Shown piece by piece: positions 1 through 8,720 of a stretch of 64,000 nucleotides of DNA. The DNA is taken from positions 1 through 64,000 of the forward strand of contig CAMILZ010000005.1 of assembly GCA_946223075.1 (NCBI GenBank), read 5' to 3'. Position 1 is the stretch's first letter, and each line of letters starts with the position of its first letter. The position numbers were made by a program, and so were the translations under genes. Below the pieces are notes generated by a model. The model was not told the origin of the DNA, did not search any database, and worked only from the letters and a program-made list of their open reading frames with translations. Source of the DNA: an uncultured Dermabacteraceae bacterium (GTDB lineage: Bacteria; Actinomycetota; Actinomycetes; Actinomycetales; Dermabacteraceae).

Positions 1-16
1 CCCTATCGTAGACCGC

Positions 17-1297
17 TCAGGCCTTGAAGCGCGGGAATGCCGAAGCGCCCGCGTACACGGCCGAGTCGCCGAGCTCGTCCTCGATGCGGATGAGCTGGTT
101 GTACTTGTTCACGCGCTCGCCGCGAGCGGGAGCACCGGTCTTGATCTGGCCCGTGCCAAGCGCGACAGCGAGGTCGGCGATCGTGGTGTCCTCGGTCTCA
201 CCCGAACGGTGCGACATCATCGAGGCGAAGCCATTGCGGGTCGCAAGATCCACGGCCTCGAACGTTTCGGTGAGAGTACCGATCTGGTTGACCTTCACGA
301 GGAGCGCGTTCGCGGCGCTCTTCTCGATACCCTTGCCAAGGCGAACGGGGTTGGTCACGAAGAGGTCGTCACCAACGAGCTGAACCTTCTCACCGAGCTT
401 CTCGGTGATGGCAACCCAGCCGTCCCAGTCTTCCTCGTCGAGCGGATCCTCGATCGACACGAGCGGGTAGGCCTCAACGAGCTCACCGTAGTAGGCGATC
501 ATGTCCTCAGCCGACTTCTTCTCACCCTCGAAGAGGTAGGAGCCATCTTCGAAGAACTCCGAAGCAGCAACGTCGAGCGCAAGCGCGACGTCCTTGCCCG
601 GGGTGAAGCCAGCCTTCTCGATGGCCTCGATGATGAGGTCGAGAGCAGCGCGGTTCGATTCGAGGTTCGGCGCGAAGCCACCCTCGTCGCCAAGGCCGGT
701 GGCGAGACCACGATCGTGAAGCACCTTCTTGAGGTTGTGGTAAACCTCGGCACCCATGCGGACGGCCTCGACGAAGGACGGGGCGCCGATCGGGGCGATC
801 ATGAACTCCTGGATGTCCACGTTCGAATCAGCGTGCGAGCCACCGTTGAGGATGTTCATCATCGGAACGGGAAGCACGTGCGCGTTCGGGCCACCCACGT
901 AGCGGTAGAGGGGAAGCTCGGCTTCGGCTGCGGCGGCCTTCGCCACGGCGATCGACACGCCGAGGATGGCGTTGGCGCCGATCTTGCCCTTGTTGTCGGT
1001 GCCGTCGGCCTCGATCATGGCGAGGTCGATTGCGCGCTGATCGGTGACGTCCATGCCCTCGATCTTTTCGGAGAGATCCTCGGCGACGGCGGTGGCAGCC
1101 TGCGAAACACCCTTGCCGAGGTAGCGGCTCTTATCGCCATCGCGGCGCTCGACGGCCTCGAAAGCGCCGGTCGACGCGCCCGAGGGAACCTGGCCGAGGA
1201 ACTGGTAGCCCTCGTCGGTCGTCAGAACGACCTCAACGGTGGGGTTGCCGCGCGAATCGAGAATCTCGCGACCGCGAACGTCGAAGATGAATGCCAT
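17..1297 (-). CDS. eno: Enolase (phosphopyruvate hydratase)
   Basis: Cytosolic glycolytic enzyme converting 2-phosphoglycerate to phosphoenolpyruvate. The 426-residue product is the usual bacterial length. Visible active-site elements are GDEGG (general acid/base region, Glu205), the Mg ligands Asp242, Glu283 and Asp310, the catalytic lysine in LLVKVNQIGT (Lys335) and the SHRSGET loop from residue 362. The ATG is preceded at good distance by AAGGAGG. It lies downstream of mazG on the same strand but a hairpin at 1394-1419 separates them, and a TAGACT -10-like hexamer at 1357-1362 suggests its own promoter. Order mfd-mazG-eno is typical of actinobacteria. Identity is certain. Confidence 0.99.
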   Translation of the reverse strand: MAFIFDVRGREILDSRGNPTVEVVLTTDEGYQFLGQVPSGASTGAFEAVERRDGDKSRYLGKGVSQAATAVAEDLSEKIEGMDVTDQRAIDLAMIEADGTDNKGKIGANAILGVSIAVAKAAAAEAELPLYRYVGGPNAHVLPVPMMNILNGGSHADSNVDIQEFMIAPIGAPSFVEAVRMGAEVYHNLKKVLHDRGLATGLGDEGGFAPNLESNRAALDLIIEAIEKAGFTPGKDVALALDVAASEFFEDGSYLFEGEKKSAEDMIAYYGELVEAYPLVSIEDPLDEEDWDGWVAITEKLGEKVQLVGDDLFVTNPVRLGKGIEKSAANALLVKVNQIGTLTETFEAVDLATRNGFASMMSHRSGETEDTTIADLAVALGTGQIKTGAPARGERVNKYNQLIRIEDELGDSAVYAGASAFPRFKA

Positions 1298-1356
1298 GAG
1301 ATGGCCTCCTTAGTCAGGATTTTCAAGTGGCGGGTCGCCTTTGACCTTCGCCCTCA

Positions 1357-1362
1357 AGTCTA
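1357..1362 (-). promoter_or_regulatory. Possible eno -10 hexamer (TAGACT)
   Basis: On the minus strand TAGACT fits the TANNNT -10 pattern and would give a leader of about 50 bases before eno. No convincing -35 is seen, so this is tentative. Confidence 0.3.
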
Positions 1363-1393
1363 GTGTGAAATGTGTGATCTCCCTGAAGGGGCA

Positions 1394-1419
1394 CTCATAC
1401 GTCGGGCGCGACGCATGAG
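1394..1419 (-). terminator. Hairpin after mazG
   Basis: Arms CTCATGCGTCG and CGACGTATGAG form an 11-bp stem with one G-U pair and a 4-base loop, extended by outer GGGC/GCCC with a bulge. No T-run follows. It lies between mazG and eno and probably ends the pth-mfd-mazG transcript. Confidence 0.6.
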
Positions 1420-1441
1420 GCCCAGGTCACAGGGTGGGACT

Positions 1442-2458
1442 TCAGTCGCGCGAAAGGTCACTCTCAAGCCGCGCGAGCAGTGTGCGCAGTGCCGATTCGG
1501 GGTCCTCGTCCCGTTTCGCTGCCGCGATCGCGATGCTCATCAACTGCACCGCGTCGCTTCCGGGCGCCGAAGCGTTCTTGAGCGCCTCTTCCAACTCGTC
1601 CGAGAGACCTGCCGCCTCGGCACGCGCGGCAATCTTGAAGGCCCGCTGAAGCGCCGGAAGCGCGAGAGGTATGCCCTCGCCAAGGGCCCTCCTCGGCTTT
1701 TCTCGCCGCTTGATCTCTTCCCACTGCGCCGTGATTTCCTCGACAGTCAAATCTTCGCGTTCGGGCCCGAACACGTGAGGATTTCGGCGATACATTTTTT
1801 CGTTCAGAGAGCGCGCCACGGAGTCCAAGGTCCACGGCTCCGCCTCTTCCATGCCGATGCGCGCGTGAAACACGAGCTGGAAAAGGAGGTCACCGAATTC
1901 GTCCACAAGCTCGGGCGTGCGGATCTGCTCACGCTCAAGCTCCGCAAGCACCTCGTGGGTTTCCTCAAGCAAGTACCGTGCGAGAGAAGCGTGCGTTTGC
2001 TCAGCGCTCCACGGATCGCCACCGGGGCTGCGCAACTCGTGCATGATGCGCACCGATTCCACGACGGCGGCCCCCGGAGCCACGGGCGAGGCGAACACGA
2101 AATCGGCATCGACCCGGGCGCCGGCTGTTTCCTCAAGGGCGCGAAGCGTGTCCATCGGCGAAGGAAGGAACGGGTGCTCCGAATCGCACAGCCAGGCACG
2201 ATACTCCCCCGGGCTAGCGTCGGACTCCCCGAGCCACTCCCCCAGCGAGCCCACGAGTTCCTCCGCGTTCCCGTTCTCGAGCCGAACGCACTCGACCCCG
2301 GCTTCGCGCACATGCGCCTCCCACGCCGGGTGCGCGCACGAAAGGGCCACACTCGCGGCGCCCCTGAGAACATCCCAGCCCCGCGAGGTCATGAGCCCCG
2401 GCGCATTAAGAGGCGAGACGGGAACGATCCTCAGCTCTCCGCTGAACACATCGCTCAT
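1442..2458 (-). CDS. mazG: Nucleoside triphosphate pyrophosphohydrolase MazG
   Basis: House-cleaning enzyme that hydrolyses (non-canonical) NTPs to NMP and PPi. The MazG fold occupies about residues 145-260, with the metal-binding EETHE motif at 165-169 and the second acidic helix ELVDEFGD at about 184-190. The first 140 residues form an extra N-terminal region of unclear function, as in mycobacterial MazG, and the C-terminal part is a helical extension. The ATG overlaps the mfd stop (ATGA), so it is translationally coupled to mfd. A copy of the AGCGTCGGAC repeat falls in the linker coding GESDASPGE. The product name is secure; substrate range is not shown by sequence. Confidence 0.93.
   Translation of the reverse strand: MSDVFSGELRIVPVSPLNAPGLMTSRGWDVLRGAASVALSCAHPAWEAHVREAGVECVRLENGNAEELVGSLGEWLGESDASPGEYRAWLCDSEHPFLPSPMDTLRALEETAGARVDADFVFASPVAPGAAVVESVRIMHELRSPGGDPWSAEQTHASLARYLLEETHEVLAELEREQIRTPELVDEFGDLLFQLVFHARIGMEEAEPWTLDSVARSLNEKMYRRNPHVFGPEREDLTVEEITAQWEEIKRREKPRRALGEGIPLALPALQRAFKIAARAEAAGLSDELEEALKNASAPGSDAVQLMSIAIAAAKRDEDPESALRTLLARLESDLSRD
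2216..2225 (+). repeat. AGCGTCGGAC repeat, copy 1
   Basis: Copy inside mazG, antisense to the gene. Flanks CGGG and CCCG could pair across the core. Confidence 0.7.
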
Positions 2459-5400
2459 CGCGTATTTCCTCTTCTGCCAAGACCCGCTTGTCGAGTGCCC
2501 TGGGGCGCGTCGCGTCGGGAACTCTCAAGCCGGCTTGCGCGCGCCGTGCGGTTGCCGAGCGAGCGGGGGCGGGAAGGTTCCGACGGTTGCTCAGCGACCT
2601 CGATGCCGCGCTCTTTCGCCCAAGCTGGCTTGAGGTGCGCAAGCACACCGCGGCAAAACTCGAGCAGTTCCTCATCGGCAAGCGGAATGCCACCGATGCG
2701 CTGAGTGCGCGGGTGCGGAATGAGCACCTGGCGGAGGGCGGGCTTGAGCACCGTGCCCGGGTAGAGCCTGCGCAGCTTCAACTGCACGCTGTCGGTGACT
2801 TCGACGTGCGCGAAGCGGATCATCTTGCCCTGCACCTGCACTTCGTCAATACCAGCCTCGGAAGCATCAAGACGGAACCGCGCGACGTGGAAGAGCCGCT
2901 CGACTTCAGCTGGTGGCGCGCCATACCGGTCCTCGATCTCAGCGCGCACACTCTCGAGCTCCTGCGCATTTTTCGACGCGGAAATCTTCGAATAGGCCTC
3001 GAGGCGCAAGCGCTCGGAGTCGATATAGGCGACCGGGATGTGGGCGTTGAGCGGAAGTTCGACCTTCGTTTCCCTCCCAGCCTGATCAAGCTCGCCCTTG
3101 AACGCCGCGACGGCCTCGCCAACCATCCGCACGTACAGGTCAAAGCCCACTCCCGCGATGTGGCCCGACTGTTCCCCGCCGAGGAGGTTACCCGCGCCGC
3201 GGATCTCGAGATCCTTCATCGCCACCTGCATACCGGCGCCCAGCTCGGAATGGGTCGCGAGGGTCGTGAGGCGATCGTGGGCCGTCTCCGTAAGCGGCTT
3301 CGTGGGTGGATAAAGGAAGTAGGCGTAGGCGCGATCGCGCGAACGCCCCACGCGGCCGCGGAGCTGGTGAAGCTGTGAGAGTCCAAAGCGGTCGGCATTC
3401 TCGACGATGAGAGTATTCGCGCTCGAGATATCGAGCCCGGTCTCGACGATCGTCGTGCACACGAGCACGTCGAAGCGCTTCTCCCAAAAGTCCAGGATCA
3501 CCCGCTCGAGTTGGGCTTCATTGAGCTTGCCGTGGGCGACCTCGACGCGGGCATCGGGCACGAGCTCACGCAAATGCTCGGCGGTGCGGTCGATGTCCTC
3601 CACGCGGTTGTGGATGTAGAACACCTGGCCTTCGCGAAGAAGCTCGCGCCTAATCGCGGCTTTCACCTGCGCATCTTCGTGCGCGCCCACGTACGTCAAA
3701 ACGGGGTGGCGTTCCTCCGGTGCCGTCGCAAGCGTCGAGAGCTCCCGAATTCCGGTGACGGCCATCTCGAGCGTGCGGGGAATGGGCGTTGCCGACATCG
3801 AGAGCACGTCCACATTCGTGCGAAGCGCCTTGAGCGTCTCTTTATGCTCGACGCCGAAGCGCTGCTCCTCGTCCACGATGATGAGGCCGAGGTCCTTGAA
3901 GCGCACCTGTCCCGTGATGAGGCGGTGCGTGCCGATCACGACGTCGACCGAGCCGTCCTTGAGCCCTTCAACGACGGTCTTCGACTCCGAGGGCGTCTGG
4001 AAGCGCGAGAGGCCCCGAACGTTGACGGGGAAACCCGCGTATCGCTCGGTGAAGGTCTCGACGTGCTGCTGAGCAAGCAGGGTTGTGGGGCACAGCACCG
4101 CAACCTGCTTGCCATCCTGGACGGCCTTGAACGCGGCTCGCACCGCGACCTCCGTTTTGCCGTAACCCACGTCGCCGCACACGAGGCGATCCATCGGGAG
4201 CGGCTTTTCCATGTCGCGCTTGATGTCGTCGATCGTCGAGAGCTGATCGGGCGTTTCCGTGTACTCGAAGGCATCTTCGAGTTCGTGCTGCCACGGTGTA
4301 TCGGGCGAGAAAGCGAAGCCCGAGCTGCGCTGGCGTTCGCTGTACAGCCTCACGAGCTCATCGGCGATCTCACGGATCGCCTTGCGCGCACGCGACTTTG
4401 TCTTCGACCAGTCGCTTCCCCCCATTTTGTTCACGCTCGGCGTCTCGCCGCCAACGTACTTTGTCACCTGATCGAGCTGATCGCTCGGCACGTAGAGCCG
4501 GTCGCCAGGCTGCCCCTTTTTCGAGCTCGCGTATTCGATCACGAGGTATTCGCGCGTCGCGCGTTTATCGCCGGTGCCCACGGTGCGGCTCGTCATCTCC
4601 ACGAACCGCCCAACCCCGTGGTGATTGTGCACGACGAAGTCGCCCGGCGAAAGCTGGAGAGGATCGACGCTTGCGCGCCTTCGCGACGCGAGCTTCTTGC
4701 TCGTGGAGCGCCGCGCGGCAGATTTCCCCGTCATGTCACGCTCACACATGAGCATGAGCTTCACATCCTCGAGGAGGATACCCTCGGTGATCGGGCCGGT
4801 CGTGATGGTCACGTGAGTAGGGGAAAGGTCCTCTTCAAGATCGGCAATGAACCGCGCCGCGACGCCCGCTTCCGTGAGCGCATCGGCAATGTGGCGCCCC
4901 GTTCCCGCGCCCGCGGTCGTGAGGACGATCCGCCACCCCGCACTCACGTGATGGGCGAGGTCGCGCGCGGCGTTCGCAATTGAGCCTCCGTACCCGGGGT
5001 GCGGCTTCGCATGCGAGGTGAGATCGGCATCAAGCCCAAAGGGGGCGATACTCGAGACCGGGATCCGTCGGGCTTCAAGCTCCCCGAGCGTGTCCTCGAG
5101 CGTCGCAAAGCTCGCCTGCTCCACATCGATCGGCACCGCACCGCCCTGGGCTGCACTCGACCAGGCAGCCTCGAGGAACTCATCGGTCGTGCGCACAAGC
5201 TCGTCCACGCGGGTGCGGACACGCTCCGGTTCAACGAGCACGAGGCTCGACTTCTGCGGAAGCAGATCGACGAGGCTCACCATTTCCCCCACGAGAAGCG
5301 GGGTGAGGGACTCCATGCCCTCGACGGCAATCCCTTCCGCAAGGCGCCCCAGAATGTCGGCGGCGCCGGGTAGCTGATCGATCGCCGCGCGAGCCCTCTC

Positions 5401-6126
5401 TCGAACCTCGTCGGTCAGGAGGATCTCCCTGCACGCGGGAGCATCGACCACGTCAAGGGTTTCCTCCATCGAGCGCTGATCCGCGACCGAGAAGTACCGG
5501 ATTTCTTCAAGCTCGTCCCCAAAGAAGTCGAGACGCACGGGATGCGAGAGCGTCGGCGGGAAGACATCCACGATCCCGCCTCGCACTGCAAACTCACCGC
5601 GCGAGGACACCATATCCACGCGCGCATAGGCAGCACCCACGAGCTTTTCCACGAGTTCATCGATCTCGATGAACTCGCCTCGTTCAAGGTGCACCGGGGC
5701 AAGGTTTTCAAGCCCCCGCGCCATCGGCTGCACAAGTGCACGCACGGGCACCATCAAAACCTCGACACCACCCGTTTTCTCCGGATGGGCGAGCGAGTAC
5801 AGGGTGGAGAGCCTGCGCGCCACGGTATCGCTTCGAGGCGAAAGCCTCTCGTGCGGCAGAGTCTCCCACGCGGGAAAGAGCGCCACTTTGGCACCCGGCA
5901 CGAGCGCCTCAACCTGGGCGGCGAGATCCTCCGCTTCTCGCGTGGTGGCGGTCACCACCACGAGGGGGTCCGACGGTTCCCTGCGCGAAGCAGCATCCGC
6001 AAGATAAAGAGGGTGCATGCCGCTCGGGGCAATGATCGAAAGAACCTCGCCAGCGGAGCGAGCCTCGGCGAATCTGGCCAGGTCGGCAGACTGCGCGGCA
6101 GCCGCGAGCACGGGGGCGATACTCAC
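2455..6126 (-). CDS. mfd: Transcription-repair coupling factor Mfd
   Basis: Large ATP-dependent translocase that removes RNA polymerase stalled at DNA lesions and recruits UvrA. The 1223-residue protein has the UvrB-like N-terminal half, a RNA-polymerase-interacting segment (around residues 515-580), helicase Walker A GDVGYGKTE near 650, the DEEQ box near 750 and a C-terminal UvrA-binding domain. A longer frame reaches 6201, but the GTG at 6124-6126 is preferred: it overlaps the pth stop as GTGA and starts the usual N-terminus. It is coupled to mazG downstream by ATGA. The C-terminal tail after the TRCF domain is rich in Arg and Ser and poorly conserved. Confidence 0.97.
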   Translation of the reverse strand: MSIAPVLAAAAQSADLARFAEARSAGEVLSIIAPSGMHPLYLADAASRREPSDPLVVVTATTREAEDLAAQVEALVPGAKVALFPAWETLPHERLSPRSDTVARRLSTLYSLAHPEKTGGVEVLMVPVRALVQPMARGLENLAPVHLERGEFIEIDELVEKLVGAAYARVDMVSSRGEFAVRGGIVDVFPPTLSHPVRLDFFGDELEEIRYFSVADQRSMEETLDVVDAPACREILLTDEVRERARAAIDQLPGAADILGRLAEGIAVEGMESLTPLLVGEMVSLVDLLPQKSSLVLVEPERVRTRVDELVRTTDEFLEAAWSSAAQGGAVPIDVEQASFATLEDTLGELEARRIPVSSIAPFGLDADLTSHAKPHPGYGGSIANAARDLAHHVSAGWRIVLTTAGAGTGRHIADALTEAGVAARFIADLEEDLSPTHVTITTGPITEGILLEDVKLMLMCERDMTGKSAARRSTSKKLASRRRASVDPLQLSPGDFVVHNHHGVGRFVEMTSRTVGTGDKRATREYLVIEYASSKKGQPGDRLYVPSDQLDQVTKYVGGETPSVNKMGGSDWSKTKSRARKAIREIADELVRLYSERQRSSGFAFSPDTPWQHELEDAFEYTETPDQLSTIDDIKRDMEKPLPMDRLVCGDVGYGKTEVAVRAAFKAVQDGKQVAVLCPTTLLAQQHVETFTERYAGFPVNVRGLSRFQTPSESKTVVEGLKDGSVDVVIGTHRLITGQVRFKDLGLIIVDEEQRFGVEHKETLKALRTNVDVLSMSATPIPRTLEMAVTGIRELSTLATAPEERHPVLTYVGAHEDAQVKAAIRRELLREGQVFYIHNRVEDIDRTAEHLRELVPDARVEVAHGKLNEAQLERVILDFWEKRFDVLVCTTIVETGLDISSANTLIVENADRFGLSQLHQLRGRVGRSRDRAYAYFLYPPTKPLTETAHDRLTTLATHSELGAGMQVAMKDLEIRGAGNLLGGEQSGHIAGVGFDLYVRMVGEAVAAFKGELDQAGRETKVELPLNAHIPVAYIDSERLRLEAYSKISASKNAQELESVRAEIEDRYGAPPAEVERLFHVARFRLDASEAGIDEVQVQGKMIRFAHVEVTDSVQLKLRRLYPGTVLKPALRQVLIPHPRTQRIGGIPLADEELLEFCRGVLAHLKPAWAKERGIEVAEQPSEPSRPRSLGNRTARASRLESSRRDAPQGTRQAGLGRRGNTR

Positions 6127-6725
6127 GGGCGAATCGCCTCCCGAGAATGGAACTCCTGCTGTGTCTCCACAAGCCCCTTCTCTACGAGCATCTCCACGCA
6201 CTGCCCCGCCGACGTCACGAGGTCATCGAGAACCTTCCGCTCAGCTGAAGTAAACGGTGCAAGAACGTAGTCGGCTGTATCGCGACCCTGCGGCGGGCGA
6301 CCCACGCCCACCCGCACGCGCAAGTAATCCTTCGTTCCAAGCGCACGAGTAATGTCGCGAAGGCCGTTGTGGCCGCCTTCTCCCCCACCGAGCTTCGCCT
6401 TGATGGCCCCGAACGGGGTGTCAATTTCATCGTGCACAACGATGACGTTCTCGGGATCGATCCCGTAGTACTGTGCGAGTGCCGAGACCGGCCCGCCCGA
6501 GGTGTTCATGTAGCAGCCGAGCTTCGCGAGGATCACCCTGCGTCCAGTTCCGGGCGCTCCCATGCGCCCCTCAATCACCGAGGCATTCGCCTTCTTATGC
6601 CGCTTGAACGACGCCCCCGCCCATTCGGCAAGCCGGTCGAGCACCATGTGCCCCACATTGTGTCTCGTGGCTTCGTACTTGGGGCCCGGGTTCCCGAGGC
6701 CCACGATCAGCATCGTCTCGCTCAC
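6123..6725 (-). CDS. pth: Peptidyl-tRNA hydrolase
   Basis: Releases tRNA from prematurely dropped-off peptidyl-tRNA. Hallmarks are the VGLGNPG start, the RHNVG segment carrying the catalytic histidine, the tRNA-binding YMNTSG motif and the VVHDEID motif with the catalytic aspartate. About 200 residues, standard length. The GTG at 6725 has GGAAAG about 7 bases upstream; the ATG at 6713 (MLIVG) is a possible alternative. The stop overlaps the mfd start (GTGA), so pth, mfd and mazG form one coupled unit. It follows rplY, from which it is separated by two hairpins. Confidence 0.95.
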   Translation of the reverse strand: MSETMLIVGLGNPGPKYEATRHNVGHMVLDRLAEWAGASFKRHKKANASVIEGRMGAPGTGRRVILAKLGCYMNTSGGPVSALAQYYGIDPENVIVVHDEIDTPFGAIKAKLGGGEGGHNGLRDITRALGTKDYLRVRVGVGRPPQGRDTADYVLAPFTSAERKVLDDLVTSAGQCVEMLVEKGLVETQQEFHSREAIRP

Positions 6726-6805
6726 AACTCCACTTTCCGCACGTGTCACACGGAAGAAATCCGTGACAACGAAAGGCCGGCAACCGTCGGCCCCTGGACA
6801 GGCTA

Positions 6806-6836
6806 CAGGGGCGCCGCACCTCGTGCGACGCCCCTG
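6806..6836 (-). terminator. Strong hairpin between rplY and pth
   Basis: CAGGGGCG pairs with CGCCCCTG and, after one mismatch, CGCAC with GTGCG around a 3-base loop. No T-run. Likely ends or attenuates the prsA-rplY transcript. Confidence 0.6.
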
Positions 6837-6849
6837 CCTCAGATTTCAC

Positions 6850-6869
6850 GATCCGCGAAGTCGCGGATC
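6850..6869 (-). terminator. Hairpin directly after the rplY stop
   Basis: Perfect 8-bp stem GATCCGCG/CGCGGATC with a 4-base loop, 5 bases past the stop codon. Together with the hairpin at 6806-6836 it makes a tandem terminator. Confidence 0.55.
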
Positions 6870-6874
6870 AGAAC

Positions 6875-7507
6875 TCACTCGTCGTCGCCCTCCGACGACT
6901 CTTCTTCGGTGCCCTCAGCTGCTTCCTCGTCCTCGTCGTCCTCGGAGCCCGGGGTCTCGAGGTCAGCTTCGTCAACCTGCGGAACCTGGATCGAGATCAC
7001 AAGGTACTCGGGATCGGTGACGAGCTCGGCATCGCCGAGGTCAAGATCGCCCGCGTGGATAGCGTCGCCTTCGACCTTGCCCTCAACGTCAACGACGATG
7101 TGCTCGGGCAGGCTGAGCGCGTCGGCAAGAATGGTGATCTCCTGAATGTCGACCACGGCAACGGCGGGCGACTGCGGCTCGCCCTCGACGACGACGGGAA
7201 TGTCGACCTCGACCTTTTCGCCGCGCTTCACGATGAGCAGGTCAACGTGGAGGATGTCGCGCGAAAGCGGGTGACGCTGAATATCCTTGATAATCGCGAG
7301 TTCGTTCTCGGCGTTCGGGATCTCGAGCTCGAGGAGAGCGTTCGAGTGACGCGCGGCGAGAGCCGTGGCGTGCGACGGAAGAGCAAGGTGAACGGGGTCG
7401 GTGCCGTGACCGTAAAGAACCGCGGGGATCTTGCTTTCAGCGCGAAGACGGCGAGCAAAGCCCTTACCGAAATCAGAGCGGATATCGACCTTGATGTTCT
7501 CGGCCAT
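6875..7507 (-). CDS. rplY: 50S ribosomal protein L25/general stress protein Ctc
   Basis: Binds 5S rRNA in the large ribosomal subunit. The 210-residue protein is the long (TL5/Ctc) form: an N-terminal L25 domain (about residues 1-95) followed by the Ctc beta domain. The C-terminus, from about residue 180, is almost entirely Glu, Asp, Ser and Gly, an acidic tail common in actinobacterial L25. A longer frame runs to 7657, but the ATG at 7507 (MAENIKVDI) has AAGGAG at ideal spacing. Upstream prsA ends at 7736 with a strong hairpin between them, so rplY probably has its own promoter. Confidence 0.96.
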   Translation of the reverse strand: MAENIKVDIRSDFGKGFARRLRAESKIPAVLYGHGTDPVHLALPSHATALAARHSNALLELEIPNAENELAIIKDIQRHPLSRDILHVDLLIVKRGEKVEVDIPVVVEGEPQSPAVAVVDIQEITILADALSLPEHIVVDVEGKVEGDAIHAGDLDLGDAELVTDPEYLVISIQVPQVDEADLETPGSEDDEDEEAAEGTEEESSEGDDE

Positions 7508-7663
7508 GTGAATCTCCTTGGGTGTGAAGCGAGGCGAGACGGCGCGCTCCGAGCACACGCATGCGCGTGCCCAAGGATATAACCGCGTCGATAACGGAGT
7601 GGGCGCGTGCCCCTCCCTCGCCGAAGTACTGTCCAAGCATAATGCACCGCCGCACACGAGGCA

Positions 7664-7705
7664 GCGCTAGAGGCGACGTGAAGCGAGGCACGTCACCTCT
7701 AGCGC
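7664..7705 (-). terminator. Long hairpin after prsA
   Basis: GCGCTAGAGG pairs with CCTCTAGCGC (10 bp), then one mismatch, then GACGTG with CACGTC, loop 8 bases. Sits 30 bases past the prsA stop. The rest of the 228-base prsA-rplY gap holds no gene that I can support. Confidence 0.75.
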
Positions 7706-7735
7706 CGGGTGCGCAGCGGTGAAAGTTTTCGAAGC

Positions 7736-8716
7736 CTACGCGTCGCCGTCGAAAAGCGACGTCACCGAGCCATCATCGAAGACCGCGCGAATAGCGCGAG
7801 CAAGGAGCGGCGCGATCGAAAGGATCGTGAGCTTCTCAAACTGCTTTTCCTCGGGAACGGGAAGCGTGTTGGTCGCGATGACCTCGCGAACGTCAGAGTT
7901 CTTGAGGCGCTCGACGGCCGGGTCCGAGAAGATCGGGTGGGTCGTCGCCACAACGACCGACTTCGCGCCGTTCTTCGTGAGGGCCTCGACGGCCTGCACG
8001 ATCGTTCCCGCGGTGTCGATCATGTCGTCGACGAGGATGCAGGTCTTGCCTTCCACATCACCGATGATGCGCTTCGCGACAGCCTGGTTGGGGCGGCGCG
8101 GATCACGCGACTTGTGCACGAAGGCGAGGTTCACGCCGCCGAGGCGTTTCGCCCACTTCTCCGCAACGCCAATGCGGCCGGCATCCGGGGAGACAACGCA
8201 CAGATCCTCGTCACCGTAGGTCGCCTCGACGTATTTCGCGAGGATCGGCATCGCCATGAGGTGGTCAACGGGGCCGTCGAAGTAACCCTGGACCTGCGGC
8301 GCGTGAAGGTCCACCGACACCAGGCGGTCGATGCCGGCGGTCTTGTAGAGGTCGGCGACGAGGCGGGCCGAGATCGGTTCGCGGCCGCGGTGCTTCTTGT
8401 CTTGGCGCGCGTACGGGTAGCTCGGGGCAATCGCCGTAATGCGCTTCGCGGAGGCGCGCTTGAGCGCGTCCACCATGATGAGGTGCTCCATGAGCCAGTT
8501 GTTAATGGGAGCGGGGTGCGATTGGAGAACGAAGACGTCGGCACCGCGCACGCTTTCGCCGTAGCGCACGTAGATTTCGCCGTTCGCAAAGTCCCACGCA
8601 TCCATCGGGAGAAGGTCAACACCGAGTTCCTTCGCGACTTCCTCGGCGAGAACGGGGTGAGCACGCCCCGACACGAGAACGAGGTGCTTTTCTCCGCTGG
8701 TGATGATGCCGCTCAT
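7736..8716 (-). CDS. prsA: Ribose-phosphate pyrophosphokinase (PRPP synthetase)
   Basis: Makes PRPP from ribose 5-phosphate and ATP for purine, pyrimidine, NAD, His and Trp synthesis. 326 residues, class I. Seen are the ATP-site RQDKK (104-108), the VSVDLHAPQVQGYF region, the flexible-loop SPDAGR motif and the PRPP-binding loop ILVDDMIDTAGT (227-238). The ATG at 8716 follows GAGGAG and starts 4 bases after the glmU stop; the frame extends further to 8761 inside glmU but without support. Gene pair glmU-prsA is conserved in actinobacteria and many other bacteria. Confidence 0.98.
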   Translation of the reverse strand: MSGIITSGEKHLVLVSGRAHPVLAEEVAKELGVDLLPMDAWDFANGEIYVRYGESVRGADVFVLQSHPAPINNWLMEHLIMVDALKRASAKRITAIAPSYPYARQDKKHRGREPISARLVADLYKTAGIDRLVSVDLHAPQVQGYFDGPVDHLMAMPILAKYVEATYGDEDLCVVSPDAGRIGVAEKWAKRLGGVNLAFVHKSRDPRRPNQAVAKRIIGDVEGKTCILVDDMIDTAGTIVQAVEALTKNGAKSVVVATTHPIFSDPAVERLKNSDVREVIATNTLPVPEEKQFEKLTILSIAPLLARAIRAVFDDGSVTSLFDGDA

Positions 8717-8720
8717 CGTT